From Paludibacterium sp. B53371 (GTDB lineage: Bacteria > Pseudomonadota > Gammaproteobacteria > Burkholderiales > Chromobacteriaceae): a stretch of 64,000 nucleotides of DNA. Shown one piece after another: positions 23,353-34,019 of this stretch. The notes under the pieces are model-generated. The model had not been told where the DNA came from. It was given only the letters and a program-made list of their open reading frames with translations, and did no database searches. Position 1 is the first letter of the stretch; every line of letters begins with the position of its first letter. The stretch lies in the NCBI RefSeq assembly GCF_018802765.1, contig NZ_CP069163.1, forward strand, positions 2,242,311 to 2,306,310, read 5' to 3'. A program made the translations under genes and the position numbers.

Positions 23353-24378
23353 ATGCTGGTACTGGGTATCGAATCTTCCTGCGACGAAACCGGCGTTGCG
23401 CTGTATGACAGCCAGCGCGGCCTGCTCGCGCACCAACTGCACACGCAAATGGCCATGCACGCCGAATACGGTGGCGTGGTACCGGAGCTGGCCAGCCGCG
23501 ACCATATCCGCCGCGTCATTCCGCTGACCGAGGCCTGCCTGGCCGAGGCCGGCCTGACGCTGGCCGACCTGGATGCCGTGGCGTATACCAAGGGACCGGG
23601 GCTTGGCGGCGCCCTGCTGGTGGGCACCAGTGTGGCCAATGCACTGGCTTTCGGCCTGGGCATTCCGGTCATCGCCGTCCATCACCTGGAAGGACACCTG
23701 TTGTCACCGCTGCTGGCCGAGCCGCGTCCGGACTTCCCCTTCCTGGCCCTGCTGGTTTCCGGCGGACACACCCAGTTAATGGCCGTGCATGGTGTCGGCC
23801 GCTATGAAGTACTGGGCGAAACGCTGGACGATGCCGCCGGCGAGGCCTTCGACAAAACCGCCAAGCTGCTCGGGCTGGATTACCCGGGCGGACCGACCCT
23901 GTCGCGCCTGGCAGAAAGCGGGGACCCGCTGCGCTTTACCCTGCCGCGCCCGATGCTCAACTCGGCCGACCTGGACATGAGCTTTTCCGGCCTGAAGACC
24001 GCCGTACTGACCCTGGTCCGGCAGCAGGAAGCCGCGCTGGGTACGCTCGACGAACAGACGCGCAAGGATATCTGCCGCGCCTTCCAGGAGGCCATCGTCG
24101 AAGTGCTGTTGAAAAAATCGCTCAAGGCCCTGAAACAGACCGGCATGAAGCGTCTGGTGGTTGCCGGCGGCGTCGGTGCCAACCGTCAGCTGCGCGCGGC
24201 CCTGGACCAGGCCGCGGCCCGTCGCCGTTTCGAGGTCTTCTACCCGCCCCTGGCCCTGTGTACCGACAACGGCGCCATGATCGCCTTTGCCGGTGCCATG
24301 CGGCTGAAATACGCCGAGCCGGCAGCCGGCTTCAGCGTCAAGCCGCGCTGGGACCTGTCCAGCCTGCCGGCCGTCTAA
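23353..24378 (+). CDS. tsaD: tRNA N6-adenosine threonylcarbamoyltransferase TsaD
   Basis: This 341-aa ASKHA-fold enzyme transfers threonylcarbamoyl to A37 of ANN-decoding tRNAs with TsaB and TsaE. It starts [19 protein letters not shown]. Metal-ligand His residues are in AVHHLEGH, nucleotide-binding loops in [10 protein letters not shown] and [13 protein letters not shown], and a metal Asp in CTDNGAMIA. The ATG at 23353 follows GGAG by 5 bases and matches the family start. It is an essential housekeeping gene. Confidence 0.97.
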   Translation: MLVLGIESSCDETGVALYDSQRGLLAHQLHTQMAMHAEYGGVVPELASRDHIRRVIPLTEACLAEAGLTLADLDAVAYTKGPGLGGALLVGTSVANALAFGLGIPVIAVHHLEGHLLSPLLAEPRPDFPFLALLVSGGHTQLMAVHGVGRYEVLGETLDDAAGEAFDKTAKLLGLDYPGGPTLSRLAESGDPLRFTLPRPMLNSADLDMSFSGLKTAVLTLVRQQEAALGTLDEQTRKDICRAFQEAIVEVLLKKSLKALKQTGMKRLVVAGGVGANRQLRAALDQAAARRRFEVFYPPLALCTDNGAMIAFAGAMRLKYAEPAAGFSVKPRWDLSSLPAV

Positions 24379-24418
24379 CCCTGATTGCCGGCCTCCCCGG
24401 GGGCCGGCCTGCAAACCG

Positions 24419-26332
<1,914 letters not shown>

Positions 26333-26390
26333 CCCTCCCGGACGCAGGTCAAGCCATAACATGCCAAATCAGCCCGGTGCGCCACCACCG

Positions 26391-26473
26391 GGTTGCTCAC
26401 AAGAACTTTGGGATAAGGCTGTGGATAAGCCTGTTAATTGCCTGTCCGGGCGAGATTTTGTGGCAGCGATCAA
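26391..26473. repeat. Diverged direct repeat, copy 1, with a DnaA box
   Basis: This 83-bp unit is related to 26614-26695 (about three quarters identical by eye). It contains TGTGGATAA (26420-26428), a perfect complement of the DnaA box TTATCCACA, followed by CCTGTTAATT and CTGTCCGG. No gene lies in 26333-26720. Confidence 0.6.
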
Positions 26474-26613
26474 TTTCTAGCCACCGACTGGATGCACTTA
26501 GTCAAAAATGGCGCGCAAAAGTTCCGCGCACCTCAAACAAAGACACAAAATAGTCCGGCCAACGCACATTGCAAAACTATTGTCATACACTTAAGACGTA
26601 AACGACTGATTTG

Positions 26614-26695
26614 GGTTGCCCACAAGAATCGGGGATAAATCTGTGGACAACCCTGTTAATTCACTGTCCGGCCGGGACTTTATCTCGCTGGTCAA
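26614..26695. repeat. Diverged direct repeat, copy 2, with a DnaA-box-like 9-mer
   Basis: The second unit contains TGTGGACAA (26642-26650), one mismatch from the DnaA consensus, at the same place as the perfect box in copy 1, followed by CCTGTTAATT and CTGTCCGG as before. The two units are 141 bp apart. Confidence 0.6.
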
Positions 26696-26720
26696 AAACT
26701 GGCCAGCGACACCCCGGACC

Positions 26721-28382
26721 CTAGCCCCAGACCACGCCTTGCAGCAATAGCTCTTCGGCATGCTTGAGCGCTGCCGCCAGATCCGGCTGCAAATTGCGCT
26801 CCCCCATATCCGCCGCCAGACGCGAGCCGACCAGCAGATCCATGACTTCGGCGCCCGCACCGCACAGCACCAGCACCCGCCCCTGCTCGCGCAGCTTGCT
26901 ATTGAGGCTGTCGAGCGCCAGCAGGCCGGTGGTATCCAGCAACACCAGCCGGTGCAGCTGCAGAATGATCACACGCGCATCCGGTGCCTGGTGCAGTAAC
27001 TGATCCACCGTATCGGCCGCCCCAAAAAACAGTGCACCCTCGATCCGGAACGCGGCGCAGCCCGGCGGGACGACCTTGCCGGCAATCGAGTGACGCTCGA
27101 ACAGCTGGGCGTACTCTGGCTTGAGCAAATGCACCCCGGTATGGCGCGCCATGCTCTGAATGAAAAACACCGCGGCCATCAGCAGGCCGACCTCGACCGC
27201 CACCGTCAGATCGAAGGTAACCGTCAGCACGAAAGTCACGATCAGGATGGCGGTATCGCGGCGAGGAAACAGCATGGCCTTGCGCACATCCCAGTCACCC
27301 ATCTTCAGTGACACCGACACCAGAATCGCGGCCAGCACGGCCAGCGGAATATACGATGCCAGCGGTGCGGCCAGCAGCAGGATCAGCAGCAGCACCAGGC
27401 AGTGAATCAGGGCAGCGACCGGCGTCCGCCCGCCATTACTGATGCTGGTCGCGGTCCGCGCCACGGCACCGGTCACCGGAATACCGCCGAACAGCGGCAC
27501 CAGCAGGTTGGCAATCCCCTGCGCCATCAGTTCCTGGTTCGCATCATGCTTGTCATTGGTCATGGTATCGGCCACCACCGCACACAGCAGGGACTCGATG
27601 GCACCCAGCAAGGCGATGGTAAAGGCCGGAGCCAGCAGATCGGACAGATGATTGAAATCCAGTTGCGGCACGACCAGAGAGGGCAAGCCTTGCGGAATCG
27701 CGCCGAACTTGCTGCCGATGGTGGCCAGCGGCAGATGCAGCAGCGAGCACACTACCGTGCCCAGTACCAGTGCCACAAAGGGCGATGGCAAGAGTTTGTT
27801 GAGACGGCGCGGCCACAGCAGGATCAGCGCCAGCGTCAGCACGGCCACGGTCGTGGTCAGGGGATCCAGATGCGGCAGAGACTGTTTCAGGGTTTGCGCC
27901 ACAGCGAAGAAACCGGACGGCATGTGCGCCACCGGCAAGCCGAAGAAATCTTTCAGCTGGGTCAGGAAAATCAGCAGGGCAATCCCGTTGGTGAACCCGG
28001 TAATCAGCGGCATGGGGAAGAAGCGGATCACCTGTCCCAGGCGCAGCAGCCCCATGATCAGCAGCATCACACCGGCCATCATGGTACAGATCAGCAAATT
28101 GGCGACGCCGTACTTCAGCACGATGCCATAAATGATGACGATGAAGGCCCCGGTCGGGCCGCTGACCGACAGGCGCGTCCCCCCGAACAGGGCAGCCAGC
28201 AGGCCACCGATCACCGCGGTGAAAATCCCCGCCTGCGGCGTCACCCCGGAGGCCATGGCAAACGCCATGGCCAGCGGCAGCGCCACAATCCCCACCGTCA
28301 GCCCGGCCATCAGATCATGGCGGAAAATTTGCCGGTCATAGCCGGCCAGACAGTCCAGTAACCTTGGACGAAATGCAATCAT
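26721..28382 (-). CDS. SulP-family anion transporter
   Basis: The 553-aa product has a UraA-like membrane domain of about 14 helices (opening LMAGLTVGIVALPLAMAFAMASGV, the SulP signature). A C-terminal STAS domain (about 430-535, FRIEGALFFGAADTVDQLL and LHRLVLLDTTGLLALDSL) follows. Relatives carry sulfate, bicarbonate or dicarboxylates; substrate cannot be told. The ATG at 28382 was chosen because the membrane domain starts just after it, with AAGAAGAC upstream. It stands alone. Confidence 0.92.
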   Translation of the reverse strand: MIAFRPRLLDCLAGYDRQIFRHDLMAGLTVGIVALPLAMAFAMASGVTPQAGIFTAVIGGLLAALFGGTRLSVSGPTGAFIVIIYGIVLKYGVANLLICTMMAGVMLLIMGLLRLGQVIRFFPMPLITGFTNGIALLIFLTQLKDFFGLPVAHMPSGFFAVAQTLKQSLPHLDPLTTTVAVLTLALILLWPRRLNKLLPSPFVALVLGTVVCSLLHLPLATIGSKFGAIPQGLPSLVVPQLDFNHLSDLLAPAFTIALLGAIESLLCAVVADTMTNDKHDANQELMAQGIANLLVPLFGGIPVTGAVARTATSISNGGRTPVAALIHCLVLLLILLLAAPLASYIPLAVLAAILVSVSLKMGDWDVRKAMLFPRRDTAILIVTFVLTVTFDLTVAVEVGLLMAAVFFIQSMARHTGVHLLKPEYAQLFERHSIAGKVVPPGCAAFRIEGALFFGAADTVDQLLHQAPDARVIILQLHRLVLLDTTGLLALDSLNSKLREQGRVLVLCGAGAEVMDLLVGSRLAADMGERNLQPDLAAALKHAEELLLQGVVWG

Positions 28383-28540
28383 GACAAGTCTTCTTGAAAA
28401 TGGATAAACCCGGATCCAGCCCGCCTTCCGCGCCCATGGTCTCGGCAACCAAACCGTGGTGCCTGCAGCGCAATAACTTGTTCTGAGGCGATCGAACGCT
28501 GTGCTAAAATCCGCTTTTTAAAATGTCGCCGAGATCAACG

Positions 28541-29092
28541 ATGAAAAAACTGCTGGCTCTCCTTGCGCTGCTGCCTGGCCTGGTGCTGGCGGCGCCGGTG
28601 GTCGAACTGACCACCAACCAGGGCAATATCGAGATTACGCTTGATCAGGCCCACGCACCCAAAACAGTTGCCAACTTTCTGGCCTATGTCAAATCAGGTC
28701 ATTACAACGGTACTGTATTCCACCGTGTTATAGAAGGTTTCATGATCCAGGGCGGCGGTTTCGATGCCAAACTCAAGCAGAAACCGACACGGGCACCGAT
28801 CGTCAACGAGGCCGACAACGGCCTGAAAAACACCATCGGCACGATCGCCATGGCGCGCACACCGGAACCCAATTCGGCCACGGCACAGTTTTTCATCAAC
28901 GTCGCCAACAACGACCCGCTCGATTTCCGCTCCCGCACCGATGAGGGCTGGGGCTATGCGGTATTCGGCAAGGTGACGCGCGGGATGGATGTGGTCAACC
29001 GCATCTCGCACATGAAAACCATTGATGTCGGCATGATGTCCGACGTCCCTGAAAAACCGGTCGTGATCATCAAGGCGGTGATCAAGGGCTGA
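28541..29092 (+). CDS. ppiA: Periplasmic peptidyl-prolyl cis-trans isomerase (cyclophilin)
   Basis: This 183-aa cyclophilin has a signal peptide ([17 protein letters not shown], then APVVEL). Active-site stretches are [16 protein letters not shown] (catalytic Arg and Gln/Met residues), [14 protein letters not shown] and [10 protein letters not shown]. It catalyses proline isomerisation during periplasmic folding. The ATG at 28541 was chosen as the start of the signal peptide. It lies directly upstream of the cytoplasmic paralogue, an ancestral tandem duplication. Confidence 0.93.
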   Translation: MKKLLALLALLPGLVLAAPVVELTTNQGNIEITLDQAHAPKTVANFLAYVKSGHYNGTVFHRVIEGFMIQGGGFDAKLKQKPTRAPIVNEADNGLKNTIGTIAMARTPEPNSATAQFFINVANNDPLDFRSRTDEGWGYAVFGKVTRGMDVVNRISHMKTIDVGMMSDVPEKPVVIIKAVIKG

Positions 29093-29127
29093 GTCCCCCT
29101 CTCCACGCTATATCGAAGGAACAAGAC

Positions 29128-29628
29128 ATGATCAAACTGAGCACCAACCTGGGCGATATCGTCATCGACCTGTACCACGACCGCGCACCGGTCACCGCCG
29201 CCAACTTCGAACAGTACGTGCGTGACGGCCACTATGACGGCACCATCTTCCATCGCGTCATCAACGGCTTCATGATCCAGGGCGGCGGCTTCACCGCCGA
29301 CATGGCGCAAAAAGAAACCCGCGAGCCGATCAAGAACGAAGCCAACAATGGCGTCGGCAACAAGACCTACACCATCGCCATGGCCCGCACCATGGACCCG
29401 CACTCGGCCTCGGCTCAGTTCTTCATCAACGTGGCAGACAACGACTTCCTGAACCACACCTCGGCGACCGCCCAGGGCTGGGGCTATGCCGTATTCGGTG
29501 AAGTGGTCGAAGGCAAGGACGTGGTCGACCGCATCAAGACCGTACCGACCGGCCGCAGTGGCATGCACCAGGACGTACCGAAGGAACCGGTGACCATCGT
29601 CAAGGCTGAAGTGATCGAAACCGCCTGA
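29128..29628 (+). CDS. ppiB: Cytoplasmic peptidyl-prolyl cis-trans isomerase B
   Basis: This 166-aa cyclophilin without signal peptide starts [18 protein letters not shown] and carries [30 protein letters not shown] and [23 protein letters not shown] precedes the ATG. It lies 35 bases after ppiA and 61 before lpxH. A GC hairpin (CCCCCTG...CAGGGGG, about 29640-29659) separates it from lpxH and may act as a weak terminator or mRNA stabiliser. Confidence 0.95.
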   Translation: MIKLSTNLGDIVIDLYHDRAPVTAANFEQYVRDGHYDGTIFHRVINGFMIQGGGFTADMAQKETREPIKNEANNGVGNKTYTIAMARTMDPHSASAQFFINVADNDFLNHTSATAQGWGYAVFGEVVEGKDVVDRIKTVPTGRSGMHQDVPKEPVTIVKAEVIETA

Positions 29629-29689
29629 TCGTCCCCCGCCCCCTGCCCGTCAGGGGGCCTATCCATACCCACCGCCGCGCGGAGCCGCC

Positions 29690-30430
29690 ATGGCCATCCA
29701 CCTGATTTCCGACCTGCACCTGAGCGAAGAGACGCCGAAACTCAACCAGCTGTTCCTGAGGACACTGGCCGACTGGCAAGGAAAGATCGACGCCCTCTAC
29801 ATCCTTGGCGATCTGTTTGAATACTGGGTGGGAGACGACGACGATTCGGATTTCATCCGCCAGATGCTGGCCGCCATGCAAGCGTTCTCCCGCGTCACGC
29901 CGCTGTTTGTCATGCGTGGCAACCGAGACTTCCTGCTGGGCCAGGGCTTTGCCGACGCCAGTGGCGCCACCCTGCTGGAAGAGCCGAGCGAGCTGCAGGT
30001 CGGCATCGGCCGCTACCTGCTCTGCCATGGCGATGCCCTGTGCACCGATGATCTGGCCTACCAGCAGTTTCGCGCCCAGAGCCGCCAGCCGGCCTGGCAA
30101 CAGGCGATGTTGTCACGACCGCTGGCCGAACGCCATGCCATCGCGCGCCAGGCACGCATGGCCAGCGAGAGCAACAAACAGCAGACAGGCCTGAGCGATA
30201 TCTCCGATGTCACCGACAGCGCCGTGCTCGCCCTGCTGCAGGCTCATGGCTGGCCAATGCTGGTGCATGGCCACACTCATCGCCCAGCCTGTCATCTGAT
30301 CGAGCAGGACGGACAGCAAACCCAGCGCTGGGTAATTGCCGACTGGCACGATGATCGTGGCGGCTATCTGCAAATCGACACACACGGCATCAGCGCCCAT
30401 GCACTGGGGCCTGTCACCGGCGAGCGCTGA
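29690..30430 (+). CDS. lpxH: UDP-2,3-diacylglucosamine diphosphatase LpxH
   Basis: This 246-aa calcineurin-type metallophosphatase makes lipid X in lipid A synthesis at the inner membrane. Metal-binding motifs are ISDLHLSE, LGDLFEYWVGDDD, MRGNRDFLLG, LCHGDALCTDD and VHGHTHRP, in the order expected for LpxH. The length agrees with E. coli (240). It probably shares the cyclophilin transcript. Confidence 0.95.
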   Translation: MAIHLISDLHLSEETPKLNQLFLRTLADWQGKIDALYILGDLFEYWVGDDDDSDFIRQMLAAMQAFSRVTPLFVMRGNRDFLLGQGFADASGATLLEEPSELQVGIGRYLLCHGDALCTDDLAYQQFRAQSRQPAWQQAMLSRPLAERHAIARQARMASESNKQQTGLSDISDVTDSAVLALLQAHGWPMLVHGHTHRPACHLIEQDGQQTQRWVIADWHDDRGGYLQIDTHGISAHALGPVTGER

Positions 30431-30469
30431 TCGCCAGGCCCCTGGCGCCCCCACCCCCGGCCGGCACAC

Positions 30470-31921
30470 TCAACTGGAACAGCTCAGGCAGATCTCTGCC
30501 GCCCAGGAGGGTGGCAGCGCCGCATAGGCCTCGAACTCGGGCTGCTCGTCAAAGGGATGCATCAGGCATTGCTGCAGACGGGCAATCTCGCTGTAGTCGC
30601 GTGCATCACGCGCCCGGGCAATGGCCTGTTCCGCCAGATAATTGCGCAGGATGTATTTGGGGTTGACCGCCAGCATCGCCGGATGACGAACGGCATCGAC
30701 ACTGCCCTCGGCCTGCAGGCGGGCACGATAGCGGGCAAGCCAGGCCAGCCAGTCGGCCGGCTCGGCAAACAGCGCGGTCAGCGCATCATCCTCCCCTTGC
30801 AGCGACAGACGACTCAGACGCCGGAAGAACACCGTAAAATCGACCGCCTGCGCCTGCAACAGCAGCAGCAAAGCCTGCAACAGCGACTCGTCGTCATCCT
30901 GCGCAGAGACGAACCCCAGCTTGGCACGCCAGCGGCTCAGCCAGGCCTGGCGGAACACGCCCGGAAAATCCTCCAGCACGGCCAGCAGATCGGCCTCCGA
31001 CACCAGCGGCAGCAGCGCACTGGCCAGACAGGACAGATTCCAGTGCGCCACGCGTGGCTGCTCGTTATAGGCGTAGCGCCCGCCATGGTCGGAATGGTTG
31101 CAGATATGGCCGGCATCGAAGGCATCGAGAAAACCGAACGGGCCATAGTCGAGGGTCAGGCCGAGGATCGACATATTGTCGCTGTTCATCACCCCGTGGC
31201 AGAAACCAACAGCCTGCCAGGCAGCGACCATCTGTGCGGTACGCCGGCTGATTTCGGCAAATAGCGCCGCATAGGGCTGGTCGGCCGCCAGGCACTGCGG
31301 GTAATGATGCTGCAGCACATGGTCGGCCAGGGCGCGCACCACATCGTGCTGGCCGCGGTGATAGAACACCTCGAAAGAACCGAAACGGATAAAGCTGGGC
31401 GCCACGCGCGTCACCACCGCCGCGGTTTCGGCGCTTTCGCGCCAAACGGTCTCGTCGGAACCGGCCAGGCACAAGGCACGGGTGGTCGGGATGCCCAGCC
31501 CATGCATGGCTTCGGAGCACAGATATTCGCGAATACTGGAACGCAGGACCGCACGGCCGTCCCCCATGCGCGAAAAGGGAGTCTGCCCGGCCCCCTTCAG
31601 CTGCAGCTCCATGACACCGTCCGCATGAGGCAAATCACCCAGCAACAGAGCCCGACCGTCGCCCAGCTGCGGCACATACACCCCGAACTGATGTCCGGCA
31701 TACAGCGCGGCCAGCGGTTGTTCGCCGTCGGCCACGGCCGAACCGGCGAACAGGAGCAGCTGGCTGGCCAGCAAATCATCCGGCAGCCCCAGCTCGGCCG
31801 CCAGCGCGGCGTTGCGGGCAATCCAGTAGGGCTGGGGCAGCGGCGTCGGCGCCACCTGGCGGTAACACACGGCAGGCAGCGAACGGAAGCGCTGGCCGAA
31901 ACGGGGAAATGAGATAGGCAT
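30470..31921 (-). CDS. selO: Protein adenylyltransferase SelO (YdiU)
   Basis: This 483-aa pseudokinase-fold enzyme transfers AMP to Ser/Thr/Tyr of proteins. Seen are AALYAGHQFGVYVPQLGDGRA, QLKGAGQTPFSRMGDGRAVLRSSIREYLCSEAM, FCHGVMNSDNMSILG and DYGPFGFLDAFD. The protein ends CLSCSS, where Cys occupies the place of selenocysteine in animal SelO. It starts MPISFPRFGQRF. It stands alone and is convergent with lpxH. Confidence 0.95.
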   Translation of the reverse strand: MPISFPRFGQRFRSLPAVCYRQVAPTPLPQPYWIARNAALAAELGLPDDLLASQLLLFAGSAVADGEQPLAALYAGHQFGVYVPQLGDGRALLLGDLPHADGVMELQLKGAGQTPFSRMGDGRAVLRSSIREYLCSEAMHGLGIPTTRALCLAGSDETVWRESAETAAVVTRVAPSFIRFGSFEVFYHRGQHDVVRALADHVLQHHYPQCLAADQPYAALFAEISRRTAQMVAAWQAVGFCHGVMNSDNMSILGLTLDYGPFGFLDAFDAGHICNHSDHGGRYAYNEQPRVAHWNLSCLASALLPLVSEADLLAVLEDFPGVFRQAWLSRWRAKLGFVSAQDDDESLLQALLLLLQAQAVDFTVFFRRLSRLSLQGEDDALTALFAEPADWLAWLARYRARLQAEGSVDAVRHPAMLAVNPKYILRNYLAEQAIARARDARDYSEIARLQQCLMHPFDEQPEFEAYAALPPSWAAEICLSCSS

Positions 31922-31980
31922 GCCCGGATTCTAGCCGTGGCCGACGCGGAAAAAAACGTGGTTACCGGTAGGGGAATGAC

Positions 31981-32469
31981 TTACTTGCTGCGACCACAGC
32001 CCGGCCGGCAGTAATACATGCCGCCGTGCCCGGCCTTCGGTTCATGGCCCTGGCTGATGAGCCAGGCCCGGCGTGCTTCGCGCGCCGCATTGACGGCGGC
32101 CGCCGACAGCCGGGTCGAGGCAAAATGACTGACCTGGCGCGTCATCTTGGCCATGGCACCACAGGAAACGTCGCTCAGGCGAATGGCACGGGCAATCGGA
32201 TCATCCGGATCCTGCCAGGGCTTCAGCCACAGCGCATGCAGGGCACTGAGCCATTGCTCACCCACGCGCTGCATTTCGCGCTGGCTGTCGGCATGAACCT
32301 GCCACCAGGCCAGCGAGGCCACCATGGCACCGTCCAGATGCTGCTGCCATTCCTCCTCGCGCCAGTTCATGGCGGAGTCGATGGCATCGGCCACCGAGCG
32401 ACAGACATCGCGTTGCGCCTCGTCCAGGCAGCGACGATGGTGATCCAGGGTATCAAGATAGCTACGCAT
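31981..32469 (-). CDS. Hypothetical helical protein, 162 aa
   Basis: This soluble, strongly helical protein (MRSYLDTLDHHRRCLDEAQRDV; ALAWWQVHADSQREMQ-type amphipathic stretches) suggests a phasin-like bundle. A basic C-terminal tail (HEPKAGHGGMYYCRPGCGRSK) contains Cys and His residues. The ATG at 32469 was chosen because upstream in-frame sequence overlaps the LysR gene and has a different character; its ribosome-binding site is weak. The gene follows the LysR gene by 28 bases on the same strand. Function unknown. Confidence 0.65.
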   Translation of the reverse strand: MRSYLDTLDHHRRCLDEAQRDVCRSVADAIDSAMNWREEEWQQHLDGAMVASLAWWQVHADSQREMQRVGEQWLSALHALWLKPWQDPDDPIARAIRLSDVSCGAMAKMTRQVSHFASTRLSAAAVNAAREARRAWLISQGHEPKAGHGGMYYCRPGCGRSK

Positions 32470-32497
32470 GGCGGCAAACCCGTCGATGAAGTGAAGA

Positions 32498-33403
32498 TCA
32501 GGAAAGAGCCTGTGCTTCGGCTGGCGACAATGTCCAGATCTCGGCCAGGGAGGACAGCAACAAACGCATGACCGGATCGCCCTCACGGTCTGCAGGATAG
32601 ACAAACTGCAAATCAAAATGTTTGCGCACGCCGGGAACAACCCACAATGCGCCGCGCGCCGCCATCGCCTGGGCGGCATCCTCACGCACCAGCGCCAGCC
32701 CCACCTCCGACGCCACCAGCTCGAGCAGGGTGTCGTGATGATCGCACTCCACCAGCTTGCGCGGTGAAATATTCAGTTCGCGCCACAACTCGGCCGTCAG
32801 GCGGTTAAAGCTGGAAAACTGCGAAAGACCGATCCAGGGCAACTTGCCCAACTCTCGTAACTGGCCACCGGCCAGACGCTCGCGCCAGGCGGTCGGCATG
32901 GCGATCACGAAAGGCAGCTGCGTCAACAACTGGGTATTCACGTTGGCATAGGGGTTTTTTCCGAGGAAAAATCCCCCTTCCAGCTCATGCTTGCGTACCT
33001 TGTTGAGGATGTCGATCGTCACCCCCTGATACAGGCGTAAATCGAGCAAAGGGGTACGCTGACAAAGGTGCGCGACCCAGGGGCCAATACGCAGAATCGA
33101 CGGCGACAAGGCCAGACCGATGCGTGCCAGCCCGCCGGGCTGCCCTTTCAGGCTACGGGCATGGTCAATCATGTGACGAGCCGAATCGAGGATAGACTGC
33201 GCTCGTGGCAGCAGGTCCTGTCCGGCCAGGGTCAGCATCACGCCCCCCGCGGTACGTTCGAACAGCGGCAAACCCACCTCTTCTTCCAGCGCCTTGATCT
33301 GCGCCGTCACTGCGGGCTGCGACAGATGCAACTGCTCGGCAGCCTGGGTCAGATGCCCCTGCTGCGCGACAGTGACAAAGGTGCGCAGTTGATAGATTTC
33401 CAT
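32498..33403 (-). CDS. LysR-family transcriptional regulator
   Basis: The 301-aa product has an N-terminal winged helix-turn-helix (MEIYQLRTFVTVAQQGHLTQAAEQLHLSQPAVTAQIKALEEEVGLPLFERT) and a periplasmic-binding-like effector domain (about 90-295). It is divergent from the DUF485-actP-acs set, with about 300 bp between, so it may control acetate uptake, though this is only positional. The 18-bp palindrome at 33557 lies in the shared region. The ligand is unknown. Confidence 0.92.
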   Translation of the reverse strand: MEIYQLRTFVTVAQQGHLTQAAEQLHLSQPAVTAQIKALEEEVGLPLFERTAGGVMLTLAGQDLLPRAQSILDSARHMIDHARSLKGQPGGLARIGLALSPSILRIGPWVAHLCQRTPLLDLRLYQGVTIDILNKVRKHELEGGFFLGKNPYANVNTQLLTQLPFVIAMPTAWRERLAGGQLRELGKLPWIGLSQFSSFNRLTAELWRELNISPRKLVECDHHDTLLELVASEVGLALVREDAAQAMAARGALWVVPGVRKHFDLQFVYPADREGDPVMRLLLSSLAEIWTLSPAEAQALS

Positions 33404-33556
33404 GGATTGCTTCAGCCGCTTGAGTCGGCCGCCCGAGCACTTCGATTGCGCTGAGCATAGCAGTTATGCAATTTGGCTACAACGACGGTTTCACGCCAAA
33501 ACAAGCCCGACACCCACAGGCAACCTGTCTGACAATCCATCAGGAATGGAGCAAAA

Positions 33557-33574
33557 AATCTATTGCAATAGATT
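33557..33574. promoter_or_regulatory. 18-bp perfect palindrome between LysR and the acetate operon
   Basis: AATCTATTGCAATAGATT is fully self-complementary and AT-rich, in a 304-bp gene-free gap (33404-33707). It lies about 150 bp from both starts. The palindromic form suits a dimeric regulator such as the adjacent LysR protein or a GntR/MarR-type factor. No other operator-like sequence was noticed in the gap. Confidence 0.5.
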
Positions 33575-33707
33575 GTTTTTAAATGGTTTTTGCATTGCAT
33601 CATCGGCATGACAAATAACAGGCATCAAAATTTGCGATTAGCCATCCGGACGCCCCCTCTATATGGTTAAACAGCGGTGTAATACCCGCACTACAAAGGA
33701 GACGACC

Positions 33708-34019
33708 ATGGATCAAGATGTACTGAAAAAAGTACAGTCCAATCCCAAATTTATCGAACTGGTGCACAAGAAAACCAGTCTGGGCTGGACTCTGAGTGTG
33801 ATCATGCTGGTGATTTACTACGGTTTCATCGCCCTGCTGGCCTTCTCTCCCAAGACACTGGGTACGCCGCTGGCCGCGGGCATGGTGACCACCGTCGGCA
33901 TCCCTGTCGGGGTACTGATCATCCTGTCGGCCTTCGTGCTGACCGGCATTTATGTCCGCAAGGCCAACAGCGAATTCGATGCACTCAACAAGCAAGTGGT
34001 AGAGGAGGCACAACAATGA
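33708..34019 (+). CDS. DUF485 membrane protein (YjcH-like)
   Basis: This 103-aa inner-membrane protein has two transmembrane helices (about 27-48 and 60-85) and a C-terminal basic/acidic tail ([21 protein letters not shown]). It almost always precedes actP in proteobacteria and probably assists the acetate symporter. AAAGGAGACGACC precedes the ATG at 33708. Its stop overlaps the actP start by 4 bases. Confidence 0.92.
   Translation: MDQDVLKKVQSNPKFIELVHKKTSLGWTLSVIMLVIYYGFIALLAFSPKTLGTPLAAGMVTTVGIPVGVLIILSAFVLTGIYVRKANSEFDALNKQVVEEAQQ

Noticed and set aside
26391..26695. Chromosomal origin oriC
   Set aside because: Only two DnaA-box-like 9-mers, no AT-rich unwinding element and no dnaA, dnaN or gidA neighbours.
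27402..28361. 319-codon plus-strand frame
   Set aside because: Antisense to the SulP transporter; rich in His, Gln, Arg and Gly as expected of a shadow frame.
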